A stretch of DNA of 11,266 bases from Mesorhizobium sp. (GTDB lineage Bacteria > Pseudomonadota > Alphaproteobacteria > Rhizobiales > Rhizobiaceae), in the NCBI GenBank assembly GCA_019509685.1, contig JAEKLU010000236.1:1-11266 (forward strand), in the 5' to 3' direction. How positions within the stretch are numbered: the stretch's first letter is position 1; each line of letters starts with the position of its first letter. Positions 5,450 through 11,266 of this stretch are shown in pieces. The notes below the pieces were generated by a model. The model was not told the origin of the DNA. It made no database searches and saw only the letters and a program-made list of their open reading frames with translations. The position numbers and the translations under genes are program-made.

Positions 5450-7288
5450 TTAAGCCTTGGCGACTTCTTTCTTGCGGCGTGTCACGTGCGGCGGCGGTTC
5501 GATCGCGCCCGCCCGAACCCGTGCCGGCTTGAGCGGCGAGGCGCCGCTGTCCTTGACGATGGTGAGCGAGCGGGGGAAGAACTGGCTGTTGTGCAGCCCA
5601 CGGCCGATGTTGAGGATCGCGGCGCCCGGCAGACGCTTTTCCATCATCGACAGCACGCGTCGCAGCGACGGGCCGTCGAACGCATCCAGCGCCTCGTCGA
5701 TGATCACCCATTTCGGCTTGCGCAAGGCGAGCCTGGCGAAGGCCAGCGAACGCTGCTCGTCATCGCTGAGTTCGCGCTCCCAGCGACCCGGATGGTCGAG
5801 CGACGATGCCAGCCGCTCGAGGCCTACCTCGGCAAGCACCGCCTGGAAATCGGCATCGCTGGCAGGCCCGGCTCCATTCGGATGAAGCACCTCGCGCAAT
5901 GTTCCCGCCGGGAAATACGGCACGCGCGGCACGAAGATCGGGGTTTCGCCTGCCGGCAGGCCGATCCGCCCTTTGCCCCACGGCCACAGGCCGGCGATGG
6001 CACGAAAGAACAATGTCTTCCCAGCGCCCGGCTCGCCGGTGATCATGACACGCTCGCCGGGATGGATTTCGACGTGGCTGTCCGCCAGCTTGGTGCAGCC
6101 TTGCGGCGAGGCCACTTGGAGCGTTTCGAAAGTCAGGCTGCCATTGGCGTTGTCGCCGAATTCGATGCGCTTTTCCTTGTCGTGCAGCACATCGGTTTCG
6201 TCGAGCGCGATGCGGAAATCGGCGACACGCATCAGTGTGGCGCGCCAGTCCGCGATGCTGCCGATGTTGTTGACGAACCAGCGCAGGGACGAATGCACCT
6301 GGTTGAAGGCGCCGACCGCCATCATCAGCCCGCCGAAACTGATGTCGCCAGCGAAATAGACCGGAGAGGCGACCAGGATCGGCGCCACGACGGTGATCCA
6401 GCCATAGGTATCGGTCACCCAGGACAGATTGATCTGGGCGGTGAAGATGCGCCGCATGGCGCCCAGCACCGTGCCAAGGTCGATTTCGAGCCGCCGTTTG
6501 GCATCGGCTTCGCCATGGTAGAGCGCAATCGCATCGACATTCTCGTTGACGCGCACCATCGACGAGCGCAGCTCGGCCTCGCGGGTGTAGCGGTCGCTGT
6601 TGAGCCTGATCAGCGGGCGCCCGACCAGCCAGCTCAGCCACGAGGCGATGCCGGCATAGATGAACGCGGCCCACACCATGTAGCCCGGTATCGCCAGCGA
6701 ATAGCCGCCAACGTGGAAGACGAAGCCGGACGACAATTGCCAAAGCACGCCGACGAAGGAAACGAGCAGGATGAATGACTGCAGCAGGCCGACGCCAAGG
6801 TCGGTCGACAGGTCGGACAGATGCGCGGCGTCCTGTTGCATGCGCTGGTCGGGATTGACGCCGATGGCGCCGGCATTGGCCAGCCGGAAGGCGCGCGCCG
6901 GCCGCATCCACTGGTCGATCAGGTCGAGGGTCAGCGCTTCGCGCAGCTTCAGCCGGAACATCTGGTTGAGCCAGGTCTGGCCGATGTTGAGCACCAGCAG
7001 CCCGCCGGCGATCATCGCAAAGACCATAAGCTGGTGCAGGAAGGCCGCCATGTCGCGGCGCGCCAGCGCATCGTAGAAGGGCTGGTTCCAGCTGTTGAGC
7101 AGCACCTGGCCGACCGATGTCGCGACGATGACGCCGACAATGCCGATCGACGTCCAGGCCAGCCACTTGCGAACCGGCGATACCACCAGCCCATGCTTGA
7201 TCGTCACCATCTGGTCACGCAGGCTGCTGGCCTCGACCGAGACCGCGGCCTGTTCAGTGCCGGGCTTATGATCTGCTTCATCGGCCAT
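5450..7288 (-). CDS. SbmA/BacA/YddA-type ABC transporter, fused permease and ATPase
   Basis: This 612-residue half-transporter has an N-terminal membrane domain and a C-terminal ATPase. Membrane segments are visible near 43-65, 87-107, 168-187, 200-223, 297-314 and 319-335. The NPDQRMQQD motif (145-153) is the mark of the SbmA/BacA-like ABC_membrane_2 group. The ATPase has a good Walker A (GEPGAGKT, 418-425) and Walker B (WVIIDE, 527-532). The signature is LSDDEQ (507-512) instead of LSGGEQ. The Q-loop position reads VPRVPYFPAGTLRE with R455, and the H-loop reads NIGRG with R563. Relatives include E. coli YddA, M. tuberculosis Rv1819c and rhizobial BclA and ExsE, which move peptides, cobalamin or lipids; the substrate here is unknown. 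The methyltransferase lies 107 bases upstream on the same strand. The ATG at 7288 has no strong ribosome site. Confidence 0.92.
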   Translation of the reverse strand: MADEADHKPGTEQAAVSVEASSLRDQMVTIKHGLVVSPVRKWLAWTSIGIVGVIVATSVGQVLLNSWNQPFYDALARRDMAAFLHQLMVFAMIAGGLLVLNIGQTWLNQMFRLKLREALTLDLIDQWMRPARAFRLANAGAIGVNPDQRMQQDAAHLSDLSTDLGVGLLQSFILLVSFVGVLWQLSSGFVFHVGGYSLAIPGYMVWAAFIYAGIASWLSWLVGRPLIRLNSDRYTREAELRSSMVRVNENVDAIALYHGEADAKRRLEIDLGTVLGAMRRIFTAQINLSWVTDTYGWITVVAPILVASPVYFAGDISFGGLMMAVGAFNQVHSSLRWFVNNIGSIADWRATLMRVADFRIALDETDVLHDKEKRIEFGDNANGSLTFETLQVASPQGCTKLADSHVEIHPGERVMITGEPGAGKTLFFRAIAGLWPWGKGRIGLPAGETPIFVPRVPYFPAGTLREVLHPNGAGPASDADFQAVLAEVGLERLASSLDHPGRWERELSDDEQRSLAFARLALRKPKWVIIDEALDAFDGPSLRRVLSMMEKRLPGAAILNIGRGLHNSQFFPRSLTIVKDSGASPLKPARVRAGAIEPPPHVTRRKKEVAKA

Positions 7289-7395
7289 ACGGGAAATCCA
7301 TGCTTTCGGGAGCGGTCCTCAACGCCGATACCGCGCTTCGACCTTTGCCCTGAGATAGGGTGATGATTGGCCTGTGGCGCAAGGCGCGGCCGCGA

Positions 7396-8172
7396 TCACG
7401 AACGCGTCACCTGGCCAGGCGGAGCGTGAGCCGCCTGGCGGCCGAGCCGTGTTGCGCCCTGCGGCGAGAAGACCGGCACGAAGACGCGGCGCGAGGCGCG
7501 TTGGGCCACCGGCACGCCCTGGTAAAGCCGCTTCTGCGCCTCGACGACGATGACGCCGGAAAAGATCGGCCAGAACCGCCTGCCGGCCTTCTCCAGCACA
7601 TTGTGGAACCGCATCATGAAGCGCCGTGGCGACGGCGGAAAAAACAGCGCGTCGCACCACGCGGCGGGCGTGAAATTGGCCTCGCGCAGCAATTCCGCGA
7701 GCTGGCCGCGCGAGAATGGTCGGCCATTGCCGAACGGTGTGTGCTCGAAACGCGCCCAGACGCCGCGCCGGTTGGGCACGACGATGACCACGCGCCCCGC
7801 CGGTGACAGCACGCGCCAGATCTCGTTCAAGGTTTCGCGCGGATTTTCCGCGTGTTCGAGCGAATGCACGAGCAGCACGCGGTCGATGCAGGAATCGACC
7901 AGCGGCAGCTCCTCGTCGAAGACCAGCGCGGTCGCTGTCGGCCCCGTTGCCGGCCACACCACCGCGCCTTGCGTCGCCGGCATGAAGGCAAACACGCGCT
8001 CGGCATCGGTGCCGAACCGCTCGAGCCACGGCAACGTATAGCCAAGGCCGACCAGCCGCTCGTTGGGGACGGTCGCCCATATCGACGACAGCGCCATGCT
8101 GATCGCGCGCTCGGCCAGACGTCCGAGCGTGGTTGAGTAGAAAGAGCGCAGATCGACGATATCCGAATGCAT
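7396..8172 (-). CDS. Class I SAM-dependent methyltransferase (Methyltransf_11-like)
   Basis: This 258-residue protein begins MHSDIVDLRSFYSTTLG. It has a shortened motif I, RLVGLGYTLPWL (39-50), that lacks the usual DxGxGxG. The rest is a clear Methyltransf_11 pattern: ALVFDEELPL, DRVLLVHSLEHAENP (97-111), EIWRVLSPAGRVVIVVPNRRG (117-137) and RPFSRGQLAELLREANF (151-167). The tail has a basic patch around VVEAQKRLYQG. The substrate is unknown; the sequence alone does not separate a small-molecule from a lipid or cofactor methylase. The open frame extends to a TTG at 8211, but the ATG at 8172 begins the recognisable family N-terminus. The gene is divergent from gloB (98 bases between starts), an arrangement I recall in other rhizobia, and it lies upstream of the ABC transporter on the same strand. 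Confidence 0.88.
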   Translation of the reverse strand: MHSDIVDLRSFYSTTLGRLAERAISMALSSIWATVPNERLVGLGYTLPWLERFGTDAERVFAFMPATQGAVVWPATGPTATALVFDEELPLVDSCIDRVLLVHSLEHAENPRETLNEIWRVLSPAGRVVIVVPNRRGVWARFEHTPFGNGRPFSRGQLAELLREANFTPAAWCDALFFPPSPRRFMMRFHNVLEKAGRRFWPIFSGVIVVEAQKRLYQGVPVAQRASRRVFVPVFSPQGATRLGRQAAHAPPGQVTRS

Positions 8173-8213
8173 GCGCGGGACGGTAGCTGCGATGCCTTCC
8201 AAGTTCAACAAAG

Positions 8214-8228
8214 GCCGATGACATCGGC
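8214..8228. promoter_or_regulatory. Perfect 7-base inverted repeat in the divergent promoter region
   Basis: GCCGATG (8214-8220) and CATCGGC (8222-8228) form a perfect inverted repeat around a single A. It sits in the 98-base gap between the divergent methyltransferase and gloB starts. Its location fits an operator for a dimeric regulator, but a 7-base perfect pair of arms is expected about once by chance in a window this size. Confidence 0.25.
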
Positions 8229-8270
8229 GGCCAAGCGCCCTATGTCTGCGGCGATCAGAGGAGATATGCC

Positions 8271-9038
8271 GTGTCCGTCGAAATCGAGCAATTCATGTGC
8301 CGCACCGACAATTTCGGCGTGCTGGTGCGCGACCCCAAAAGCGGTCAGACGGCAATCATCGACGCGCCGGAAGAAGCGCCGATCCTGGCTGCCATCAAGC
8401 GCACCGGCTGGACGCCGACAATGATCCTGACCACACACCATCACGCGGACCATGTCGAAGCCAATCTGGCGCTGAAGGAACGCTTCAAGCTGCGCATCAT
8501 CGGCCCGGAGGCCGAGAAAGCAAAGATCCCGGGCATCGACGAGACCGTCGGCCAAGGGTCGGTCGTGCGCCTCGGCGAGGAGACGATCGAGGTCATCGAG
8601 ACCCCCGGCCACACTGCCGGCCATGTTTCCTATCATCTGCCCGCATCGAAAGTGGCCTTCACCGCCGACACGCTGTTTGCGCTGGGTTGCGGCCGGCTGT
8701 TCGAATGCAAGCCGCCGGTGATGTACGAGTCCTTGAAGAAACTGGCGGCACTTCCGGCCGAGACCGTCATCTATTGCGGCCACGAATACACGTTGGCCAA
8801 TGCGCGATTCGCGGTGACGGTCGACCCGGGCAACCCACTGCTGAAGCAGCGTCTGGCGAAGATCGAAGCGCTGCGCGCCGACAACAAGCCGACGCTGCCG
8901 ACGACGATCGGCGAGGAACTGTCGACCAATCCGTTCCTGCGCTGGCACGATCCGGCGATCCGCAAGCATCTCGGCATGGAGAAAGCCTCCGATGCCGAGG
9001 TGTTCGCCGAGATCCGCAAGCGCAAAGACAACTTTTGA
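8271..9038 (+). CDS. gloB: Hydroxyacylglutathione hydrolase (glyoxalase II)
   Basis: This 255-residue metallo-beta-lactamase-fold enzyme hydrolyses S-D-lactoylglutathione to D-lactate and glutathione, the second step of methylglyoxal detoxification. The binuclear metal site is complete: TTHHHADH gives H56, H58, D60 and H61. PGHTAGH gives H114, FTADTLF gives D133, and YCGHEYT gives H171. ALGCGRLFE and the C-terminal NPFLRWHDP are typical of the glyoxalase II C-terminal domain that binds glutathione. The start is GTG at 8271: AGGAG (8259-8263) lies seven bases upstream and the protein then has the normal length. An ATG at 8266 is out of frame and would be a false start. The cupin gene follows after ten bases, probably in the same operon. 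The enzyme is expected in the cytosol. Confidence 0.95.
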   Translation: MSVEIEQFMCRTDNFGVLVRDPKSGQTAIIDAPEEAPILAAIKRTGWTPTMILTTHHHADHVEANLALKERFKLRIIGPEAEKAKIPGIDETVGQGSVVRLGEETIEVIETPGHTAGHVSYHLPASKVAFTADTLFALGCGRLFECKPPVMYESLKKLAALPAETVIYCGHEYTLANARFAVTVDPGNPLLKQRLAKIEALRADNKPTLPTTIGEELSTNPFLRWHDPAIRKHLGMEKASDAEVFAEIRKRKDNF

Positions 9039-9048
9039 GCCTTTTTGC

Positions 9049-9480
9049 ATGATCAGCGCCGCCGAAATCATCGCCACGCTCGACCTTCAGCCGCATCCCG
9101 AAGGCGGGTGGTATGCCGAGACGTTTCGTGATGCCGCTGCCGGCGGGCGAGGCCATTCGACCGCGATCTACTTCCTGCTCGAGCAAGGCCAGCTTTCGGC
9201 CTGGCACCGGGTGAGGGACGCCGCCGAGGTCTGGCACTTCTATGCCGGGGCGCCGCTGGCGCTGGCGATGCATGAGGAAGGCTCGGGCAATGTCATCGAG
9301 CAGGTGCTGGGCGCGGCACTTGCCACCGGCGAGCGGCCGCAGATTGTCGTGCCGGCCGGCTGGTGGCAATCGGCGCGCAGCCTCGGCGAATGGACCCTCG
9401 TCGGCTGCACCGTCGCGCCGGGCTTCGATTTCGCCGCTTTCGAGATGGCGGCGCCCGGCTGGCAACCGACCACGGTCTAA
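9049..9480 (+). CDS. DUF985 / cupin_5 family protein
   Basis: This 143-residue protein carries the DUF985 (cupin_5) blocks in order: LDLQPHPEGGWYAETFRD (11-28), STAIYFLLEQGQLSAWHRV (37-55) with H53, EVWHFYAGAPL (60-70) with H63, VVPAGWWQSA (100-109) and VGCTVAPGFDF (118-128). It is a single-domain beta-barrel cupin; yeast YML079w is a structurally known relative. The reaction is unknown. The start at 9049 directly precedes the conserved region and lies ten bases after the gloB stop, suggesting one transcript, although no strong ribosome site is present. The stop TAA (9478-9480) overlaps the stop of the convergent YhhN-family gene, so there is no intergenic space on this side. Confidence 0.92.
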   Translation: MISAAEIIATLDLQPHPEGGWYAETFRDAAAGGRGHSTAIYFLLEQGQLSAWHRVRDAAEVWHFYAGAPLALAMHEEGSGNVIEQVLGAALATGERPQIVVPAGWWQSARSLGEWTLVGCTVAPGFDFAAFEMAAPGWQPTTV

Positions 9481-10148
9481 GCCAACAGGAATCCCAGCGT
9501 GATCGCCAGCTGGGCGGCGTAATAAAGCACCCAGACCGCGTAGCGCATCCACGCCCGCTGCGGCGAGATCGCCGCGAGCAGGAAGCGTTCGGCCGCCAGT
9601 AACCCGTCCGACGCCATGAACAGGACCGCGCCGGCGATGACCCAGATCTTGTCCGTGGTGAGCGCCGATATCCCCATGGCCATGATAGCCGCGACATAGA
9701 CGGCGATCGGGATGCGCAGTGGCGGGCCGACCCGGCGCCAGAGCGCGGCAAGCATGACAATACCGAATGCCGCCATGGCAAGCGCGATCGCGCCCCGACA
9801 GGATTGCGAACTCAACAGGTCGAGCCCGCTGCCTGCCTGCAGGAACAGCGCGACATAGACGATATGCGCGGCAAGAAAACTCGCCAGCCCGCCGAGGAAG
9901 GCCTTCTCACCGTCGCGCGACAGGAAGGCGTCGCCGACGGCGCTCAAGCCCAGCGCCACGATCAGCAGCAGCGGGCCGCCTTGCATGGCGGCAAGCGCCG
10001 CCAGAAGCGCAACGGCCAGCGTCTTTGCCGCCGTGCGCGACAGCTTCGGCGGCATGTCGAGGGCGAAGGCGTAGATGACCGCCGCCGCGAACGAAAACAG
10101 CAGCGTCGCGTTGGCATTGGCTTCGATGCCGCCCGAAAACGGCATCAT
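9477..10148 (-). CDS. YhhN/TMEM86 family membrane protein (lysoplasmalogenase-like)
   Basis: This 223-residue, almost wholly hydrophobic protein has about eight membrane segments. It contains the paired acidic motifs of the YhhN family: LGLSAVGDAFLSRD (66-79, D73) and VLFMASDGLLAAERF (175-189, D181). Mammalian TMEM86B and some bacterial YhhN proteins hydrolyse the vinyl-ether bond of lysoplasmalogens; bacterial substrates in this lineage are unproven, so only the family is firm. The ATG at 10148 overlaps the stop of the upstream exporter gene as ATGA, the classic arrangement for translational coupling; a second ATG follows at 10145. A 7-base-pair hairpin covers the start codons. The stop (TAG, 9477-9479) overlaps the cupin stop on the opposite strand. 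Confidence 0.88.
   Translation of the reverse strand: MMPFSGGIEANANATLLFSFAAAVIYAFALDMPPKLSRTAAKTLAVALLAALAAMQGGPLLLIVALGLSAVGDAFLSRDGEKAFLGGLASFLAAHIVYVALFLQAGSGLDLLSSQSCRGAIALAMAAFGIVMLAALWRRVGPPLRIPIAVYVAAIMAMGISALTTDKIWVIAGAVLFMASDGLLAAERFLLAAISPQRAWMRYAVWVLYYAAQLAITLGFLLA
10125..10146 (-). promoter_or_regulatory. Hairpin over the start of the YhhN-family gene
   Basis: In the message, GATGCCG (10146 down to 10140) pairs perfectly with CGGCATC (10131 down to 10125) around an 8-base loop. This places the last base of the first ATG and all of the second ATG in a stem. With the ATGA overlap and no separate ribosome site, this suggests that translation of the gene depends on ribosomes finishing the upstream exporter gene (inference). 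Codons 1-8 make up the hairpin, so it could also be coincidental. Confidence 0.35.
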
Positions 10149-11032
10149 GCGCTGGCCTCGCCGGTTGCCGGCTTGCGCATCAGAAGCGATTTTGCCGCGA
10201 GCGCAGCACCTCCGGTGATGAGCACGCAGGCGGCGACGATGCGCAGCGACGGTTCGGCGACCCCCGCCGCGATCAGCACCAGCGTCGACAACAGCGGCGC
10301 GGCATAGCTCGCGGCGCCCAGCACCTGGATGTTGCCGCGCTTGACCCCGATATCCCAGGCATAGAAGGCCGCGCCGACCGGCATCAGGCCGAGCCCGACC
10401 ACGGCCAGCCATTGTCCTGGGCCATCGGGCAGCACCGTCTTCTCAAGCAGGAGATGGCAGCCGAGCGAAAGCACCGATGTCGCGGCGCAGAACCAGGTGA
10501 CGATCGAGGTCGGCACCGAGGGGAAGCGTCGCGACAGCAGCGAATAGGACGACCAGAGCAGCGCGCAGACGGCGGCCATTGCATAGCCGAAGGCATAGCG
10601 CGCATCGAAGGCAAGCCCGCCACCCTTGGTGACGATGAGGAAGGTGCCGGCAAGGCCGAGCAGCGCGCCGACGACATGGTTCCAGGCCAGCCGCTCGCCC
10701 GGCATCAGCGCCGAGCCGAGCACGATCAGCAGCGGCCAGAGATAGGCGATGAGGCTCGCCTCGACCGCCGGCGCGTTGCGCAGCGCCGTGAAGTAGAAGA
10801 AGTGGTATCCGAACAGCCCGGCAATGCCGATCACCCACACCTGTGCCGGGATCTTCTGGCTCCTGTCGGGGGCCGGCATGATCAGCCGGGCAGCGAGCCC
10901 GACGCAGGTGCCGATGGCGAAGGTGATGGCCGACAACAGGAATGGCGGCACCTGCCCGGAAGCGTTGGTGAGCAGCGCTAGCAGCGCCCACATGGCGACA
11001 GCCGAAAACCCGATCAATGTCGCGCGCCCCAT
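10145..11032 (-). CDS. EamA/DMT-family transporter (metabolite exporter)
   Basis: This 295-residue inner-membrane protein has ten predicted membrane segments arranged as two EamA repeats (about 5-135 and 148-285), the standard DMT size. The first repeat ends with the conserved FYFTALRNAP (79-88) and SLIAYLWPLLIVLGSALMPG (93-112), followed by GALLGLAGTFLIV. The second repeats the pattern with AAFYAWDIGVKRGNIQVLG and ASYAAPLLSTLVLI. The AYLWP block recalls the aromatic amino acid exporter YddG, so amino acid efflux is possible, but substrates in this family cannot be read from sequence. The ATG at 11032 is preceded by GGGGGA (11042-11037) at four bases. The stop overlaps the YhhN-family start (ATGA), giving a two-gene operon. 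Confidence 0.92.
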   Translation of the reverse strand: MGRATLIGFSAVAMWALLALLTNASGQVPPFLLSAITFAIGTCVGLAARLIMPAPDRSQKIPAQVWVIGIAGLFGYHFFYFTALRNAPAVEASLIAYLWPLLIVLGSALMPGERLAWNHVVGALLGLAGTFLIVTKGGGLAFDARYAFGYAMAAVCALLWSSYSLLSRRFPSVPTSIVTWFCAATSVLSLGCHLLLEKTVLPDGPGQWLAVVGLGLMPVGAAFYAWDIGVKRGNIQVLGAASYAAPLLSTLVLIAAGVAEPSLRIVAACVLITGGAALAAKSLLMRKPATGEASA

Positions 11033-11066
11033 GTATTCCCCCGGCGGCGCGCCGCGGCGCCTTCAG

Positions 11067-11111
11067 CAATTCCAGGAAAAGTGCCTCGCGGTCTTCCGTC
11101 CGGAATTGCGT
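11067..11111. repeat. AATTCC-type palindromic repeat, longer copy
   Basis: CAATTCCAGGAAAA (11067-11080) and CCGTCCGGAATTGCGT (11096-11111) form the ends of a second copy of the element at 5366-5397, here 45 bases long with a GC-rich middle. It lies in the 88-base gap between the gene entering from the right edge and the EamA exporter gene, about 35 bases before the exporter start. It might end the upstream transcript or lie in the exporter leader. Confidence 0.75.
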
Positions 11112-11120
11112 AGACCTGAA

Positions 11121-11266
11121 TTAATTCACAGCTTCGAACCGTCCCGCGCTGATGGTCAGCGGACCGATCTGGGTCCCGACCGTGGCGTGGATCGGCGCAT
11201 ATACGCCGGATTGGCCGAGCGGTGCAAACGTCACCAGCATGCGGCTCTTGTTCTTCAGATAGTCCA
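11121..11266 (-). CDS. C-terminal end of an unidentified protein
   Basis: One frame is open from the right edge to a TAA at 11121-11123, giving 47 residues. It reads DYLKNKSRMLVTFAPLGQSG and continues through VYAPIHATVGTQIGPLTISA to the end GRFEAVN; the other two minus frames look non-coding or stop at once. The composition resembles a beta-rich soluble domain. I do not recognise the family, and the start lies outside the window. It runs in the same direction as the exporter, but the 88-base gap with a palindromic repeat argues against a tight operon. Confidence 0.6.
   Translation of the reverse strand, partial: DYLKNKSRMLVTFAPLGQSGVYAPIHATVGTQIGPLTISAGRFEAVN

Noticed and set aside
5486..6778. 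Plus-strand 430-codon frame over the ABC transporter
   Set aside because: It is the antisense shadow of the ATPase and membrane domain, and the transporter motifs lie on the other strand.
7289..7395. Possible TTGCGC-N17-CCTATC promoter between the methyltransferase and transporter genes
   Set aside because: The -10 match is too weak and the region has no other support; the transporter may be read through from the methyltransferase gene.
8205..9077. Minus-strand 290-codon frame opposite gloB
   Set aside because: gloB on the plus strand has a complete metal site and a good ribosome site; the opposite frame has no motif.
11043..11061. GC-only palindromic run before the exporter gene
   Set aside because: Several overlapping short self-complementary pairings are possible, but no single stable stem with a T-run is evident, so no terminator is called.

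Overview
The window looks like an ordinary chromosomal stretch of an alphaproteobacterium of the order Hyphomicrobiales (Rhizobiales), most likely Mesorhizobium or a close relative. This rests on the high G+C, the hisC-tyrC pair divergent from a SAM-II-controlled metX-metW pair, the gene families present, and small intergenic palindromes of the kind scattered through rhizobial genomes. The genus is inferred from remembered family resemblance; no search was run. I see no tRNA, rRNA, CRISPR array, insertion sequence, integrase or prophage gene.

Layout. Positions 1-1611 (minus strand) carry hisC and the N-terminal part of tyrC, six bases apart: an aminotransferase followed by prephenate/arogenate dehydrogenase, which together suggest tyrosine/phenylalanine synthesis. 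Positions 1700-3755 (plus strand) are a methionine unit: a plausible promoter, a SAM-II riboswitch, an intrinsic terminator, metX and metW. A palindromic repeat at the metX-metW junction contains the metX stop codon. Positions 3787-4107 (minus) hold a small DUF1330 protein. Positions 4108-4415 have no clear gene except a possible 17-codon leader ORF directly ahead of, and in frame with, a family 2 glycosyltransferase (4416-5345, plus).

Positions 5366-5449 are a repeat/hairpin zone between convergent genes. Positions 5450-8172 (minus) carry a class I methyltransferase and then an SbmA/BacA/YddA-type ABC transporter whose ATPase domain has lost several usual motif residues. Diverging from these, 8271-9480 (plus) carry gloB (glyoxalase II) and a DUF985 cupin protein. 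Positions 9477-11032 (minus) carry an EamA-family exporter and a YhhN (lysoplasmalogenase-like) membrane protein joined by an ATGA overlap; the YhhN stop codon overlaps the cupin stop codon. A second copy of the AATTCC-type palindrome (11067-11111) follows an unidentified gene whose last 47 codons enter from the right edge.

No wholly new system is evident. The items most worth a second look are the SAM-II aptamer with a terminator and a possible antiterminator, the repeat inside the metX-metW operon, the degenerate ABC ATPase, the in-frame leader ORF before the glycosyltransferase, and the hairpin over the yhhN-like start codon.
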